This document shows positions 8,778-16,881 of a DNA stretch of 64,000 bases, piece after piece (within the stretch, counting starts at the first letter, position 1; the number at the start of each line of letters is the position of its first letter). The notes beneath the pieces were generated by a model. That model made no database searches and was not told the DNA's origin. It worked only from the letters and a program-made list of their open reading frames with translations. Position numbers and translations under genes: made by a program. The stretch is from an uncultured Christensenella sp. (GTDB lineage Bacteria > Bacillota > Clostridia > Christensenellales > Pumilibacteraceae): contig CAJTPT010000001.1 of NCBI GenBank assembly GCA_910578545.1, positions 248,001 through 312,000 on the forward strand. Direction: 5' to 3'.

Positions 8778-8867
8778 TACGCGCCCGAAATATTTTAAGT
8801 AAATACTGTGTAAACTCGTTGTGCCGAATTGATTTTCCGGCGCGCGCCAAAAGCCGCACATATACAT

Positions 8868-9848
8868 TTACTTGTCGGTGATTTTTCCGTTAAAGGTATT
8901 GTCGGCATCACCCGTTGACGTCAGTCCGACAAAAAGCCGAGAAAACCGCGACATGTCGTGGGCTGTAATATCGCCGTTAAACGTGCAGCCCGCAGCGTAG
9001 GTGCCGAGCCCGTAAATATTCACTTTTGCAATCTTATACGTTTTGGGGTTATCGCGCACGTCGATATTGCCGTTGTACGTACAATTTCGGGCGCGCTGTG
9101 AGATACCGAAAAGAGTAAACTGCCCGTAAGCGGGAATCACTACGTCGATATCGCAGTCGACCGTACAGTTTTCCACCGTGGCGGTATCCTTGGAATCGGA
9201 CGTACTGATTATACCCACAACAAACTGTCCGCAAAACTTCACGCCCGTTTTGGTTATCTTGCCCGTGTATGTGCAGTCGCGTATCGTGCCGTAATTGTAA
9301 CGGCTGAAGACCGACATGCGGCACGTGGTATTGCCGCTGCTTTTATTTATATTGACGTCGATATTGCCGTACGCATTGCAGTTTGCTATTACCGCATTCT
9401 CGTGCACGTTGTAGCAAAGCGCGTACGCGTTGTAATAGCTGTGCATGTTGAACTTAAAGTTGAGGTTTTTGACCGTCGCGCCGCCGCGCAAATCGTAAAA
9501 CAACCCGTATCTTTGCATGGTAATCGTATGCCCGCCGCCGTCGAACGAGCCGTAAAAGCCCCTACCGTAGTCGCGCGGAATGCGCGTCGACTCGATATCG
9601 GCGCACAAAAGGAAGTGCTTATCTTTTGTCAATTCCGAAGCGCGACTGCTGTCCGTCACCTCTTGCAAATTGAGTAGTTGAGTGGAATTGTAAATACGGT
9701 ACGGGTCGGACTCGGTGCCGCTTCCGTACATAAACGCGCTCATGGTTAGCGAGTCGCGCGAAAAGACAATGCCGATCACCGCGCCGACAGTTATCGCGAC
9801 GAATATAAGCGCGATAATCAATATTCTAATTCGCAGTGTTTTTCCCAT
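8868..9848 (-). CDS. Membrane-anchored beta-helix (GLUG-like repeat) protein
   Basis: 326 residues with an N-terminal signal-anchor helix (about 7-29). The mature part begins with GSGTESDPYRIYNSTQLLNLQ, a signature that often opens GLUG/beta-helix surface proteins, then FDGGGHTITM and many short repeats with a C/N-rich ladder (VENCTVDCDID, ARNCTYNGNID, AAGCTFNGDIT). These look like right-handed beta-helix rungs. It would sit on the outer face of the membrane. Its start overlaps the 3' end of the STAND gene by 23 bases and GGAAGAG precedes the ATG, so it is the last gene of that operon. Function unknown. Confidence 0.75.
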   Translation of the reverse strand: MGKTLRIRILIIALIFVAITVGAVIGIVFSRDSLTMSAFMYGSGTESDPYRIYNSTQLLNLQEVTDSSRASELTKDKHFLLCADIESTRIPRDYGRGFYGSFDGGGHTITMQRYGLFYDLRGGATVKNLNFKFNMHSYYNAYALCYNVHENAVIANCNAYGNIDVNINKSSGNTTCRMSVFSRYNYGTIRDCTYTGKITKTGVKFCGQFVVGIISTSDSKDTATVENCTVDCDIDVVIPAYGQFTLFGISQRARNCTYNGNIDVRDNPKTYKIAKVNIYGLGTYAAGCTFNGDITAHDMSRFSRLFVGLTSTGDADNTFNGKITDK

Positions 9849-12800
9849 ATCTCTTCCTTACGACAAAATACATGACAGTCAGATACACGAGTTTGGCAAC
9901 GACTATGACCGCCGCAATACCGGCAAACGCGTAAAACACTGTTTGCCCGAGCAACAGCAGACTGTCGTGCCCGATCGACTTGTACCAACCGTACAGCAGA
10001 TACGCCGCTACCGTATCAACGACTATAATCGCCCCGTCCACGGCGTAGCCGAGCAACGCGCGTTTATATCCGCAAACAAACCGCTTGTAGTTATCGGCAG
10101 TCGAACGTGCGGGAAGCTCGTGCATTATAAATTTAACTATCTCGTTGGCGAGCGAAACCAAAACGAGCAGTTCCATTGCAAGCAGGAACATATACGGTAA
10201 CTCGAACGAAACAAACTTGTGATTAAACGCGGGAAGCAACATGGACTTAAAGTAATTCCAAACAAACGCGTACCCGATTACAACCGCCGCCGCAAGAACC
10301 CACAGCACGGTCGTGCGCTTTATCCACACACGTTTTACAACATAGTCGCTCGTCGGCTTGACTATCTGCGTAAGCCCGTACAACCCGAATAGAAAGAACA
10401 CGTTAAAGAACGCCTCGAACAACGACTGTGCGTAGAAGTTTGTAAAAATAGTATACGGCGACGCCGAAAAGCTTTGCTGAACGAGTCCGCGAAGCAGCGA
10501 AAACACGAGCGGCATACCTATCGTGAACACCGCGACCGTGCCGAGCAGAATTGCAATCAGTATCTTGTTGACCGCCTTGTGCTCTGCCGTAGAAAAGCCG
10601 CGCGACAATTTTTTGCGCACGCGCTTGGCGTTGTCCGTTGCCTCTGTTTTTTCCGTCGCGACGGATAGGTACTCGTTTGCGGCGTAGTACGACGGTTCGA
10701 GAAGAATAATACGATTAAGGTAATCGGCGCGCTCGGCGGTCATCGCCGTACAGTCCTCACCCTTTATTCGCATCGCGATTATCGTAAGAAAGCAAATCTT
10801 ATCCAACAGCTTGAGCGTATCGACGTCCACGTTGCGTTTAAGCTGTTCCGCCGCTACGTCGTGCGCTTCGTTTAAGCGCGCTATCCCGTCGTCGACGGAA
10901 AGATTGAGCAAGTAAGCGCCGAGCGCATACTTTAAGAACGCGTCGTTATCGCTGTCTGTTACGAGCTCGACAAGCTCGTCGCAGCCGCCCATATTAACGC
11001 CCGCCGCCGACAGCAAAAGCTTAGCCGCGTACGTGCGTTTTTCGCCCTCGTCACTCACCGCGGCAAGCAACGGCATGCACTTATCCATAAGCGCGACAAC
11101 CGACTTTTTGCGCACTAAGACGGCGCGCGTTTTTCGCTCGCATTCGGATATATACGCGTCCAACAGCTTAGCCGCAGGCATCTGCCCGCGATTATATTCT
11201 TCTTCCAAAGCCTTGACGGCGAGCCTGCCGTAACGCGCGCTGTTAATGCCGTTTCCGAGCGCGAAATAACACTCGGACAGCTTGCTCAAAATATCCGCCC
11301 GAGCGCCGCCGGTCTTTGCCGCCGTGCGCTTGGCGAGATGAAGATAATCCTTGGCAAGCCTGTAATATCCCGCCGACATGCCCACGCCGCCGACGGCGCG
11401 GTAAATATCGCAAGCGGCGGAAAGCGCGGAATTATCGGCGTTGTACCCCTCGCCCTCATAAATCGCTTCGAGCGCGTAATAGCAGTATTTTTCGGCGAGA
11501 TCGGGCGAGTACGCGCCCGCGCTTACCGTATCGACAACAAACCGTCGCACCGTTTCGGCGTAATCGGAATCCGAAAAAAGCTTACGCGCTTTTTCGGCGT
11601 TGCGCTTGTCCCGAAGCTCGTACGTAAGCGACTGACGGGTTACGTCGCTGTCGATCGCAAGGAAGGGCGCAAACAAATCGAGCCTGTCGGCGGCGGTAAG
11701 ATAAAAGGCGTACTCGGTGCGCTTAAACAGCGAGTCGTCGGGCTCGGCTTTAAGACTGTCTATAACCGCGTCGATAATCGACCGCGCGGAGCCATCGTCC
11801 ACGCGGGAAGAATAGTGCGACTTAACAAGCGCGTGCGAAAAATCCCATGCGCCGTTTTCACGCCGTACGAGATTGGTTTTGAACATGCGGCGGAAGTACG
11901 AAAAAGTCGCGCCGTCAAAGTCGGCGTTATGCGCCCTGCAAACGCTTTCCATAAGCCGTTCGGTAACGCCGCGGCGGCTTAGCGCGATTGCGTTTACAAA
12001 CAGCCGACACACGTCGCCCGCCTTTTCGCACGCGACGTCGAGTAGCCTATCAAGCTGATCGCTTAGCTCGCTCGGCGCGGCAACGACGGTATCGACAAGA
12101 TAGTTTACGATTGCGTCGGCGGCGGACTCGCCCGCGGCTTTCTCGCGGTCCTTGATCTTTGCAAAATCCTCTCTGCCGAGGTTGTTAAGCTGTTGAAGCA
12201 GCGACAGCAAATATATAGGCTGACGGCAGGGCGAAGCGCCGCCGTCCTTTTGCGCGATTGCGGAAATAAGCTTGGGGCTCGCCTGCTTGTGGTTGACGGT
12301 AAAGTACCGCTCGGACACGGCGCGCACGTCGCTTTCCGAAAAGTAATCGAGGTTTTGTATTTTTGCGCCGAGCGCGCGCAGGAACGGCAGTCCGTAGTAG
12401 TCGGAAGTCGCGGACATTATAACCTTGACGCGCGGACTCAATGCGTAAAGATTGAGCCATTTAAGCTTGTTTTCGTACTCGGTCGGCGCAAACTGATTGA
12501 TAGCGTCCACGATTAAGACAACGGTCTTGTCGAGCGCAAGTCTGTTTAACAGAAAATCGAATTTTTGCGCAAGCTTTTCTCCGCTTAGCTCGACATTTTC
12601 ATCAAGACATAACAGTCGCGCCGCACGGAACGCGGTAAGCTTCATCATGCTTTCCGCCGTGCCGCAACGCTCGTCCGCACCTACGAAGAACGGCAAAACG
12701 ACAACGTCCTCGGCTTCGCACTCGGTCGCGGCTTTGGCAAGAAGTGCGCTCTTGCCGCTTCCCGACTGTCCGCTTAAAACGAGCATGCGCCCGTCGCCGC

Positions 12801-13569
12801 GCACAAAATCGAGCATGCTTTTCCGCTCGGCTTCCCGTCCGGAAAACGACGAGGACAGTGCGGACACCATGCCGTCTATTACGTTAACGCTCTCTTCTTT
12901 GGGGTCGAGAGCGCGCACGACCGACGCGTCTTTTACTATTATATTTTTTACGTCGGCTATTACCCGACGTTCGAGATCGTCAAGTCCCTCTATGCGCTTG
13001 AGATCGGCGTTCCACACCGCCTTGTACGTGCGCACTCGGTCGGGGTACTTTTTTGCCAAGCGCGCTTTGAGCGCATTAAGCTTTTTCCGCTCGTCGCCGC
13101 GCGACACGAACATGTCCGCGTGCTCGCGGTCGGCGCCGTAGTCTACGTCGTCGCGGAAGTAGAACACGGTCTTATCCATTATCGGGTTGAGCAGCGCCGC
13201 GCATTCTATCTCGAGCTCTGTGACCGACTTGCCTGCAATATCGCCGTCGGTGGGAATGCCCTCGTTTTCGAGCGCGGCGATTACGTCGTCGTAGTCGGGG
13301 ATCCACCCGTACCGCTCGCCGAGGAACGCGACAAAAAACGGATCGGCGTTTTTGATTTCCTCAAAGCACGTTCTTAAAATTTTGCGGTTTGCAACGTTCT
13401 CGTCCACGCTCGCCGTGTCGATACCCCAGCGCAGGTCGATAAACTCGACGCTCCGCCCGTAAACGGACAGCGTTTCGGCAATCTCGGGCGTCACGCGCTC
13501 GCGTATTAGGTCGCGCTCGCTCTGCATATCGTTAAAAGTACTCGACATGAATATCGCTACGTTTTTCAT
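9826..13569 (-). CDS. DUF4062-STAND NTPase with C-terminal transmembrane domain
   Basis: 1,247 residues. The N-terminus (about 1-90) is a DUF4062 domain with IFMSSTFNDMQSERDLI and FFVAFLGERYGWIP. A P-loop NTPase of NACHT/STAND type follows, Walker A GQSGSGKSA (267-275) and Walker B VVLIVDAINQF (350-360). Residues about 450-980 are alpha-helical and TPR-like. The last 260 residues hold about six membrane helices. STAND proteins are ligand-triggered switches; several prokaryotic ones are antiphage sensors and DUF4062 is found at the N-terminus of such NTPases. A six-helix membrane tail is unusual and would be the effector or anchor. The start overlaps the upstream gene as ATGA. Role in defence is inference. 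Confidence 0.85.
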   Translation of the reverse strand: MKNVAIFMSSTFNDMQSERDLIRERVTPEIAETLSVYGRSVEFIDLRWGIDTASVDENVANRKILRTCFEEIKNADPFFVAFLGERYGWIPDYDDVIAALENEGIPTDGDIAGKSVTELEIECAALLNPIMDKTVFYFRDDVDYGADREHADMFVSRGDERKKLNALKARLAKKYPDRVRTYKAVWNADLKRIEGLDDLERRVIADVKNIIVKDASVVRALDPKEESVNVIDGMVSALSSSFSGREAERKSMLDFVRGDGRMLVLSGQSGSGKSALLAKAATECEAEDVVVLPFFVGADERCGTAESMMKLTAFRAARLLCLDENVELSGEKLAQKFDFLLNRLALDKTVVLIVDAINQFAPTEYENKLKWLNLYALSPRVKVIMSATSDYYGLPFLRALGAKIQNLDYFSESDVRAVSERYFTVNHKQASPKLISAIAQKDGGASPCRQPIYLLSLLQQLNNLGREDFAKIKDREKAAGESAADAIVNYLVDTVVAAPSELSDQLDRLLDVACEKAGDVCRLFVNAIALSRRGVTERLMESVCRAHNADFDGATFSYFRRMFKTNLVRRENGAWDFSHALVKSHYSSRVDDGSARSIIDAVIDSLKAEPDDSLFKRTEYAFYLTAADRLDLFAPFLAIDSDVTRQSLTYELRDKRNAEKARKLFSDSDYAETVRRFVVDTVSAGAYSPDLAEKYCYYALEAIYEGEGYNADNSALSAACDIYRAVGGVGMSAGYYRLAKDYLHLAKRTAAKTGGARADILSKLSECYFALGNGINSARYGRLAVKALEEEYNRGQMPAAKLLDAYISECERKTRAVLVRKKSVVALMDKCMPLLAAVSDEGEKRTYAAKLLLSAAGVNMGGCDELVELVTDSDNDAFLKYALGAYLLNLSVDDGIARLNEAHDVAAEQLKRNVDVDTLKLLDKICFLTIIAMRIKGEDCTAMTAERADYLNRIILLEPSYYAANEYLSVATEKTEATDNAKRVRKKLSRGFSTAEHKAVNKILIAILLGTVAVFTIGMPLVFSLLRGLVQQSFSASPYTIFTNFYAQSLFEAFFNVFFLFGLYGLTQIVKPTSDYVVKRVWIKRTTVLWVLAAAVVIGYAFVWNYFKSMLLPAFNHKFVSFELPYMFLLAMELLVLVSLANEIVKFIMHELPARSTADNYKRFVCGYKRALLGYAVDGAIIVVDTVAAYLLYGWYKSIGHDSLLLLGQTVFYAFAGIAAVIVVAKLVYLTVMYFVVRKRYGKNTAN

Positions 13570-14033
13570 ACCGTATCCTTCCCCATAGCGATTATTCGTT
13601 CAACCTCGGACAGTTTAAGCGTTGCGCCGTTATTCAGCCCGAAGCCCTCGTAAGTGACGTACAACTGCTCTTTTCCGAACTTATCGTATACTATAGCAAG
13701 CGTGCGCTTGTCCACGTACGCCGAATCGAGCGCGCCTTTATATTCCTCGTCGCCGTACTCTACAAAATATATGTCCATGACGGGCGTGAACTTTTGCATT
13801 TCCTTGCGCACCGCCGAAATGTCTTCCACCTTGCAGTAAAACACCGCGCTCGGCTTGGGTTCGAGATCTTGCACGCCGCCGATTACGATTACGCCCACCG
13901 TAACGGATATCACCATTGCGGAAATAAGCGCGCATATCAAAATAAACCCGATATGTACATTCCAAAACCGATTGCACACTCCGGGCACGGCATAACGCAT
14001 TCTTTCCCGTGAAAAATTACCGCCCTTTCGCAT
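13566..14033 (-). CDS. Small single-pass membrane protein, first gene of the STAND operon
   Basis: 155 residues: basic N-terminus, one strong membrane helix (about 27-53) and a soluble domain of about 100 residues with alternating strands (AVFYCKVEDISAV, MDIYFVEYGDEEY, TLAIVYDKFGKEQLYVTYEG). I recognise no family. AGGGG lies ahead of the ATG and the stop overlaps the STAND start by four bases, implying translational coupling. It may be the sensor or a regulator partner of the NTPase, by position only. Promoter P1 lies 27 bases upstream. Confidence 0.7.
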   Translation of the reverse strand: MRKGGNFSRERMRYAVPGVCNRFWNVHIGFILICALISAMVISVTVGVIVIGGVQDLEPKPSAVFYCKVEDISAVRKEMQKFTPVMDIYFVEYGDEEYKGALDSAYVDKRTLAIVYDKFGKEQLYVTYEGFGLNNGATLKLSEVERIIAMGKDTV

Positions 14034-14059
14034 ATGCGCCCCTTTGTTAAGATAAATGT

Positions 14060-14088
14060 ATTATAACATTAAACGCATAAAAAATCAA
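14060..14088 (-). promoter_or_regulatory. Promoter P1 of the DUF4062-STAND operon
   Basis: TTGATT (14083-14088), 17 bp, TATAAT (14060-14065). The -35 lies inside the AT hairpin (14079-14097) that ends the leader made from P2. Confidence 0.7.
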
Positions 14089-14192
14089 AGATTTTTTGTC
14101 GTGCGCTTGCGCGCTTGTTTTGCTATCGCAAAATGCGTTAATCTTGCGAATACTGCGCGGATTTGCCATTGCAAGCAAGCAAATCCACTTGT
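14066..14192 (-). ncRNA. Structured leader or small RNA between tandem promoters
   Basis: A transcript from P2 would fold into successive hairpins: GGATTTGC/GCAAATCC (14159-14166 with 14179-14186), TTTTGC-GATA-GCAAAA (14118-14133), GCGC-GCAA-GCGC with a GNRA-type loop (14103-14114), and a final AAAAAATC/GATTTTTT hairpin (14079-14097) that resembles a terminator. It could be an attenuated leader of the STAND operon or an independent RNA. A 63-codon frame overlapping it has no ribosome site and is not convincing. Confidence 0.45.
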
Positions 14193-14221
14193 ATTATAAC
14201 ATATAATGCGTGATTTTTCAA
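14193..14221 (-). promoter_or_regulatory. Promoter P2 upstream of the STAND operon
   Basis: TTGAAA (14216-14221), 17 bp, TATAAT (14193-14198). The segment tgtattataacat and its flanks resemble P1, so the two look like duplicated copies about 133 bp apart. Confidence 0.7.
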
Positions 14222-14276
14222 GAGCTTCACATACATTCGGAGTTATGAATTCAACCGTAATTGTCTGCCGCTTCAC

Positions 14277-14484
14277 AGTGATTTAATAACAACCCGAAGC
14301 GCCGTCCTCTTTTTTGTCATGCCGAGGCGCCGCCGAAGCACCTCCCCGCCTATTGCGCGGCGCGGTCGATCGTGCACTCTGTATGTTCGTGAGATTTTTC
14401 GCATTTGCTTAAGACGACAAACAATCTTTACTTAAAAAGAAAGCCGAGTCTATCACTCGACAATTCCGCATCCCCGATTCTCAA
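14277..14484. repeat. Dispersed intergenic repeat with PflX terminator
   Basis: A ttgtcatgccgagg.. block with a cctattgcgcggcgcgg segment resembles the 1455-1510 sequence, and the 14455-14484 end is an AATTC-type repeat. On the minus strand GTCGAGT-GATAG-ACTCGGC followed by TTTCTTTTT (about 14427-14456) is a plausible terminator for the PflX-like gene and parallels that of asnS. Confidence 0.6.
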
Positions 14485-15321
14485 TTAAAACTCAGGCGTG
14501 TACTTTCCGTCCGCAGAATCGAATTGTTGAAAGTACCCGTTTGTAAACCCGAGCTTTACGGCGTGCTCGGCGACGAGCTTGTACTCGATTTTTTTCAAAC
14601 GTTCGGTCGGCTCGCCGATGCCGTTGGGCGTGAACTGACTCATGAGCGAAAGCACGGTATCGTTCCCGAATTCCGACTTTATCGCGTCGAGCGCTGCTAT
14701 CGAGTTATCAACCCGACCCGGCAAAACCAAATGCCTAATAACGACGCCGCGCTTTAACTTTCTGTCGTTGCCGTCGCCCGTCCACACGTCGACGGTCTTT
14801 TTCATCTCGCGTATCGCCGCGACGGCTTTTTCAAAGTAGTCGGGCGCATTGGATAACCGCCCCGCAAGATCGCCGTCCGCATACTTAAAATCAGTCAAAA
14901 ACAGCCCGCAAAACTCGCGTGCACGTTCAATGCTTGCCGTCGTTTCGTAGCCCGACGTGTTGTAAATATATTCGTGACGGTTATCGGTAAGCCCGACGGC
15001 ACGCTCGATTGCGCTCAAATAGTGCGACGGCGTAACAAGGTCAATCGTCTTGTCCGTGCCGTCAAACAGCCGAGCGAGCATACCGTCGTCGTACGCTTGC
15101 CCTACCGCGCCGCGGCTTATCTTATAGTTTTGGCAGTACGTACAGCGCAGGGCGCAACCGCCGAAAAATACCGCCGTAACGCTTTTGCCGAAACATGGCT
15201 CTTCATACGAAAAATCGGCTATCGTCTTTGCGACGGACGCGTAATATCCGCCGCCGCAAAACCCGACCTCGCCGCGCTCGCGGTCGACGCCGCACGCTCT
15301 CGGGCAGTCGTAACACTTCAT
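14485..15321 (-). CDS. PflX-like radical SAM protein
   Basis: Radical S-adenosylmethionine protein of the COG1313 (PflX) group, related to pyruvate-formate-lyase activases; the substrate is not established. The N-terminus has CYDCPRACGVDRERGEVGFC, the extra cysteine region typical of this group, and the SAM iron-sulfur motif CX3CX2C appears as GGCALRCTYCQN (about residues 55-66). At 278 residues it is close to the family length of 280-300. The start overlaps the upstream DUF2726 stop by four bases, so the two are one operon. Confidence 0.85.
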   Translation of the reverse strand: MKCYDCPRACGVDRERGEVGFCGGGYYASVAKTIADFSYEEPCFGKSVTAVFFGGCALRCTYCQNYKISRGAVGQAYDDGMLARLFDGTDKTIDLVTPSHYLSAIERAVGLTDNRHEYIYNTSGYETTASIERAREFCGLFLTDFKYADGDLAGRLSNAPDYFEKAVAAIREMKKTVDVWTGDGNDRKLKRGVVIRHLVLPGRVDNSIAALDAIKSEFGNDTVLSLMSQFTPNGIGEPTERLKKIEYKLVAEHAVKLGFTNGYFQQFDSADGKYTPEF

Positions 15322-15893
15322 TTAAGTATCGCTTTAAGAACGGTGCGCCGAACCGTGCCGTAGCTTAAATCGCCGTCCATCCAAAACGTGACGAGCGGAA
15401 TACGCGCCGCCGAACAGATTGCGGCGACCTTGGCGTCGCGGCCCTGTCTGTCGGCGCGCAGATGCGAACGGTCGTTTAGCTCTACAAGAAGCAACGGCTC
15501 AAACGTGTCGCGGTCGACAAAGCAGTAGTCGCACGTGCGGAACAGCTCGTTGCGGTACGCCGCGTTAGTTACCTTGTCGATAACGCTGAACAGCGCGACC
15601 TGCGGCAGTACCTCGTACTTGGACGGGTTGATTTCCCTAAGCGTTTGCAAAAAGTTGTACTCGGGGCGAGTAATGAGTTGACGTTTGCGCTCATACTTTG
15701 AATTGAGTTTGATTTTGTCCTTCGGCTTGTAAAATATGGCGAACAGACAAAATATCATCAGCGCAAAGCTGACGAGCGTCATTATCCAAAACGTGTCTTC
15801 GTGAAAATTCCGAAAAATAGGCATAAGGCTGAACGCAAACAGCGTCAGCCCGACAAAAAAGAATACTATGTAAACGCCTTTTCTGAATTTCAT
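15318..15893 (-). CDS. DUF2726 protein with two N-terminal membrane helices
   Basis: 191 residues. Two hydrophobic helices (about 7-27 and 34-54) precede a basic linker and a DUF2726 domain (about 70-190): RPEYNFLQTLREI, VLPQVALFSVID, a CDYCFVDRDTFEPLLLVELND core and RDAKVAAICSAARIPLVTF. DUF2726 has a restriction-endonuclease-like layout (D...ExN and a downstream K), and nuclease activity is predicted but unproven. It precedes the PflX-like gene with a 4-base overlap. Confidence 0.8.
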   Translation of the reverse strand: MKFRKGVYIVFFFVGLTLFAFSLMPIFRNFHEDTFWIMTLVSFALMIFCLFAIFYKPKDKIKLNSKYERKRQLITRPEYNFLQTLREINPSKYEVLPQVALFSVIDKVTNAAYRNELFRTCDYCFVDRDTFEPLLLVELNDRSHLRADRQGRDAKVAAICSAARIPLVTFWMDGDLSYGTVRRTVLKAILK

Positions 15894-15978
15894 TTATGCT
15901 CCGTTCCCGATAACAAATATATGCGGCCGAATGCAGTAAATGCACCCCTTTCGATTTGATAATCCGATTTTATAAAAA

Positions 15979-16851
15979 CTACTTTTTGGGATATATAACT
16001 ACGTACCTGTGCGGCTCCTTGCCCTCGGAGGCAGTGGACACCCTGTTGTCGTCGTTAAGCGCGTTGTGAATCGTTCTGCGGTCGACGCGGTCCATCGGCT
16101 CGAGCTTTATCTTGCGCTGTTTGTTTACGCACTCGTCGGCGCGGCGCTTTGCCATTGCGGTAAGCGACGAAGCGCGGCGGCCGCGATAGCCGTTGCAGTC
16201 GACAGTAAAATTGATATGACTCTTATCCGCACGGCTAAGCGTTTCGGCAAGGAACCCGAGCGCCGAAAGCGTATCGCCGTGTCTGCCTATAATAAGCGAA
16301 TCGTCGCCCGCAGGCGCGGTAATATCTATATCGCCGTCGGCATTTGCCTCTACTGTTACGCCGTCGGCAAAGCCCATTTTTTCGAGCACGGTCTTAACAA
16401 AATCGACCGACTTGTCGAGCGCCGCTTTGTATTCCGCACTCGTCTTTTTGGGACGGTCCTCTTTATGCTCGTCGGACTGTGCGGTCGGCTTTTGCTTTTG
16501 TTGCTGTTGCTGCGGCTTTTTTTCGCCCTGTTTTTTGGCGGGCGCAGGCGCTTCCTGCTTTTTAGTCGGCGCCGGCGTTTCGGTTTTTGACGCCGTCGGC
16601 GTTTCAGTCGGCTTGCGGCTTTGAGCGCCGTCCTGTTTTTTGGCGGGCGTTTCGGGCGTCTTGGTCTGTTCGGTTTTTTTCTGCGGTTTTTCGGGCTCTT
16701 CTTTATCGAGCGTCAAGCGCACTTTCGCCTTGCGAAAAAGACCGCCCGACTCGACGATTTCCACGTCTACCTCGTCGAGCGTTGCGCCGAGCTGTTCCAA
16801 CCCTTGCTTTATTGCGTCCTCAACCTTTTTTGCTGTTACTTCGATGGTCAC
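15979..16851 (-). CDS. khpB: RNA-binding protein KhpB (Jag/SpoIIIJ-associated)
   Basis: Jag_N domain at residues 1-50, a long low-complexity linker rich in K, P, Q, E and T (about 51-130) containing PAPTKKQ/PAKKQ repeats, a KH domain (about 135-215) and an R3H domain at the end (about 220-288; DRRTIHNALNDD...). KhpB with KhpA binds RNA and controls cell elongation and division in Firmicutes. It is the last gene of the rpmH-rnpA-yidD-yidC-khpB order, beginning 30 bases after yidC. At 290 residues it is longer than many homologues because of the linker. Confidence 0.93.
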   Translation of the reverse strand: MTIEVTAKKVEDAIKQGLEQLGATLDEVDVEIVESGGLFRKAKVRLTLDKEEPEKPQKKTEQTKTPETPAKKQDGAQSRKPTETPTASKTETPAPTKKQEAPAPAKKQGEKKPQQQQQKQKPTAQSDEHKEDRPKKTSAEYKAALDKSVDFVKTVLEKMGFADGVTVEANADGDIDITAPAGDDSLIIGRHGDTLSALGFLAETLSRADKSHINFTVDCNGYRGRRASSLTAMAKRRADECVNKQRKIKLEPMDRVDRRTIHNALNDDNRVSTASEGKEPHRYVVIYPKK

Positions 16852-16881
16852 TTGTGTACCTTCCTCTTGCCGAATGGCAAA

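Noticed and set aside
14085..14276. 63-codon minus-strand frame upstream of the STAND operon
   Set aside because: It spans both promoters and the hairpins, with no ribosome site; composition fits non-coding.
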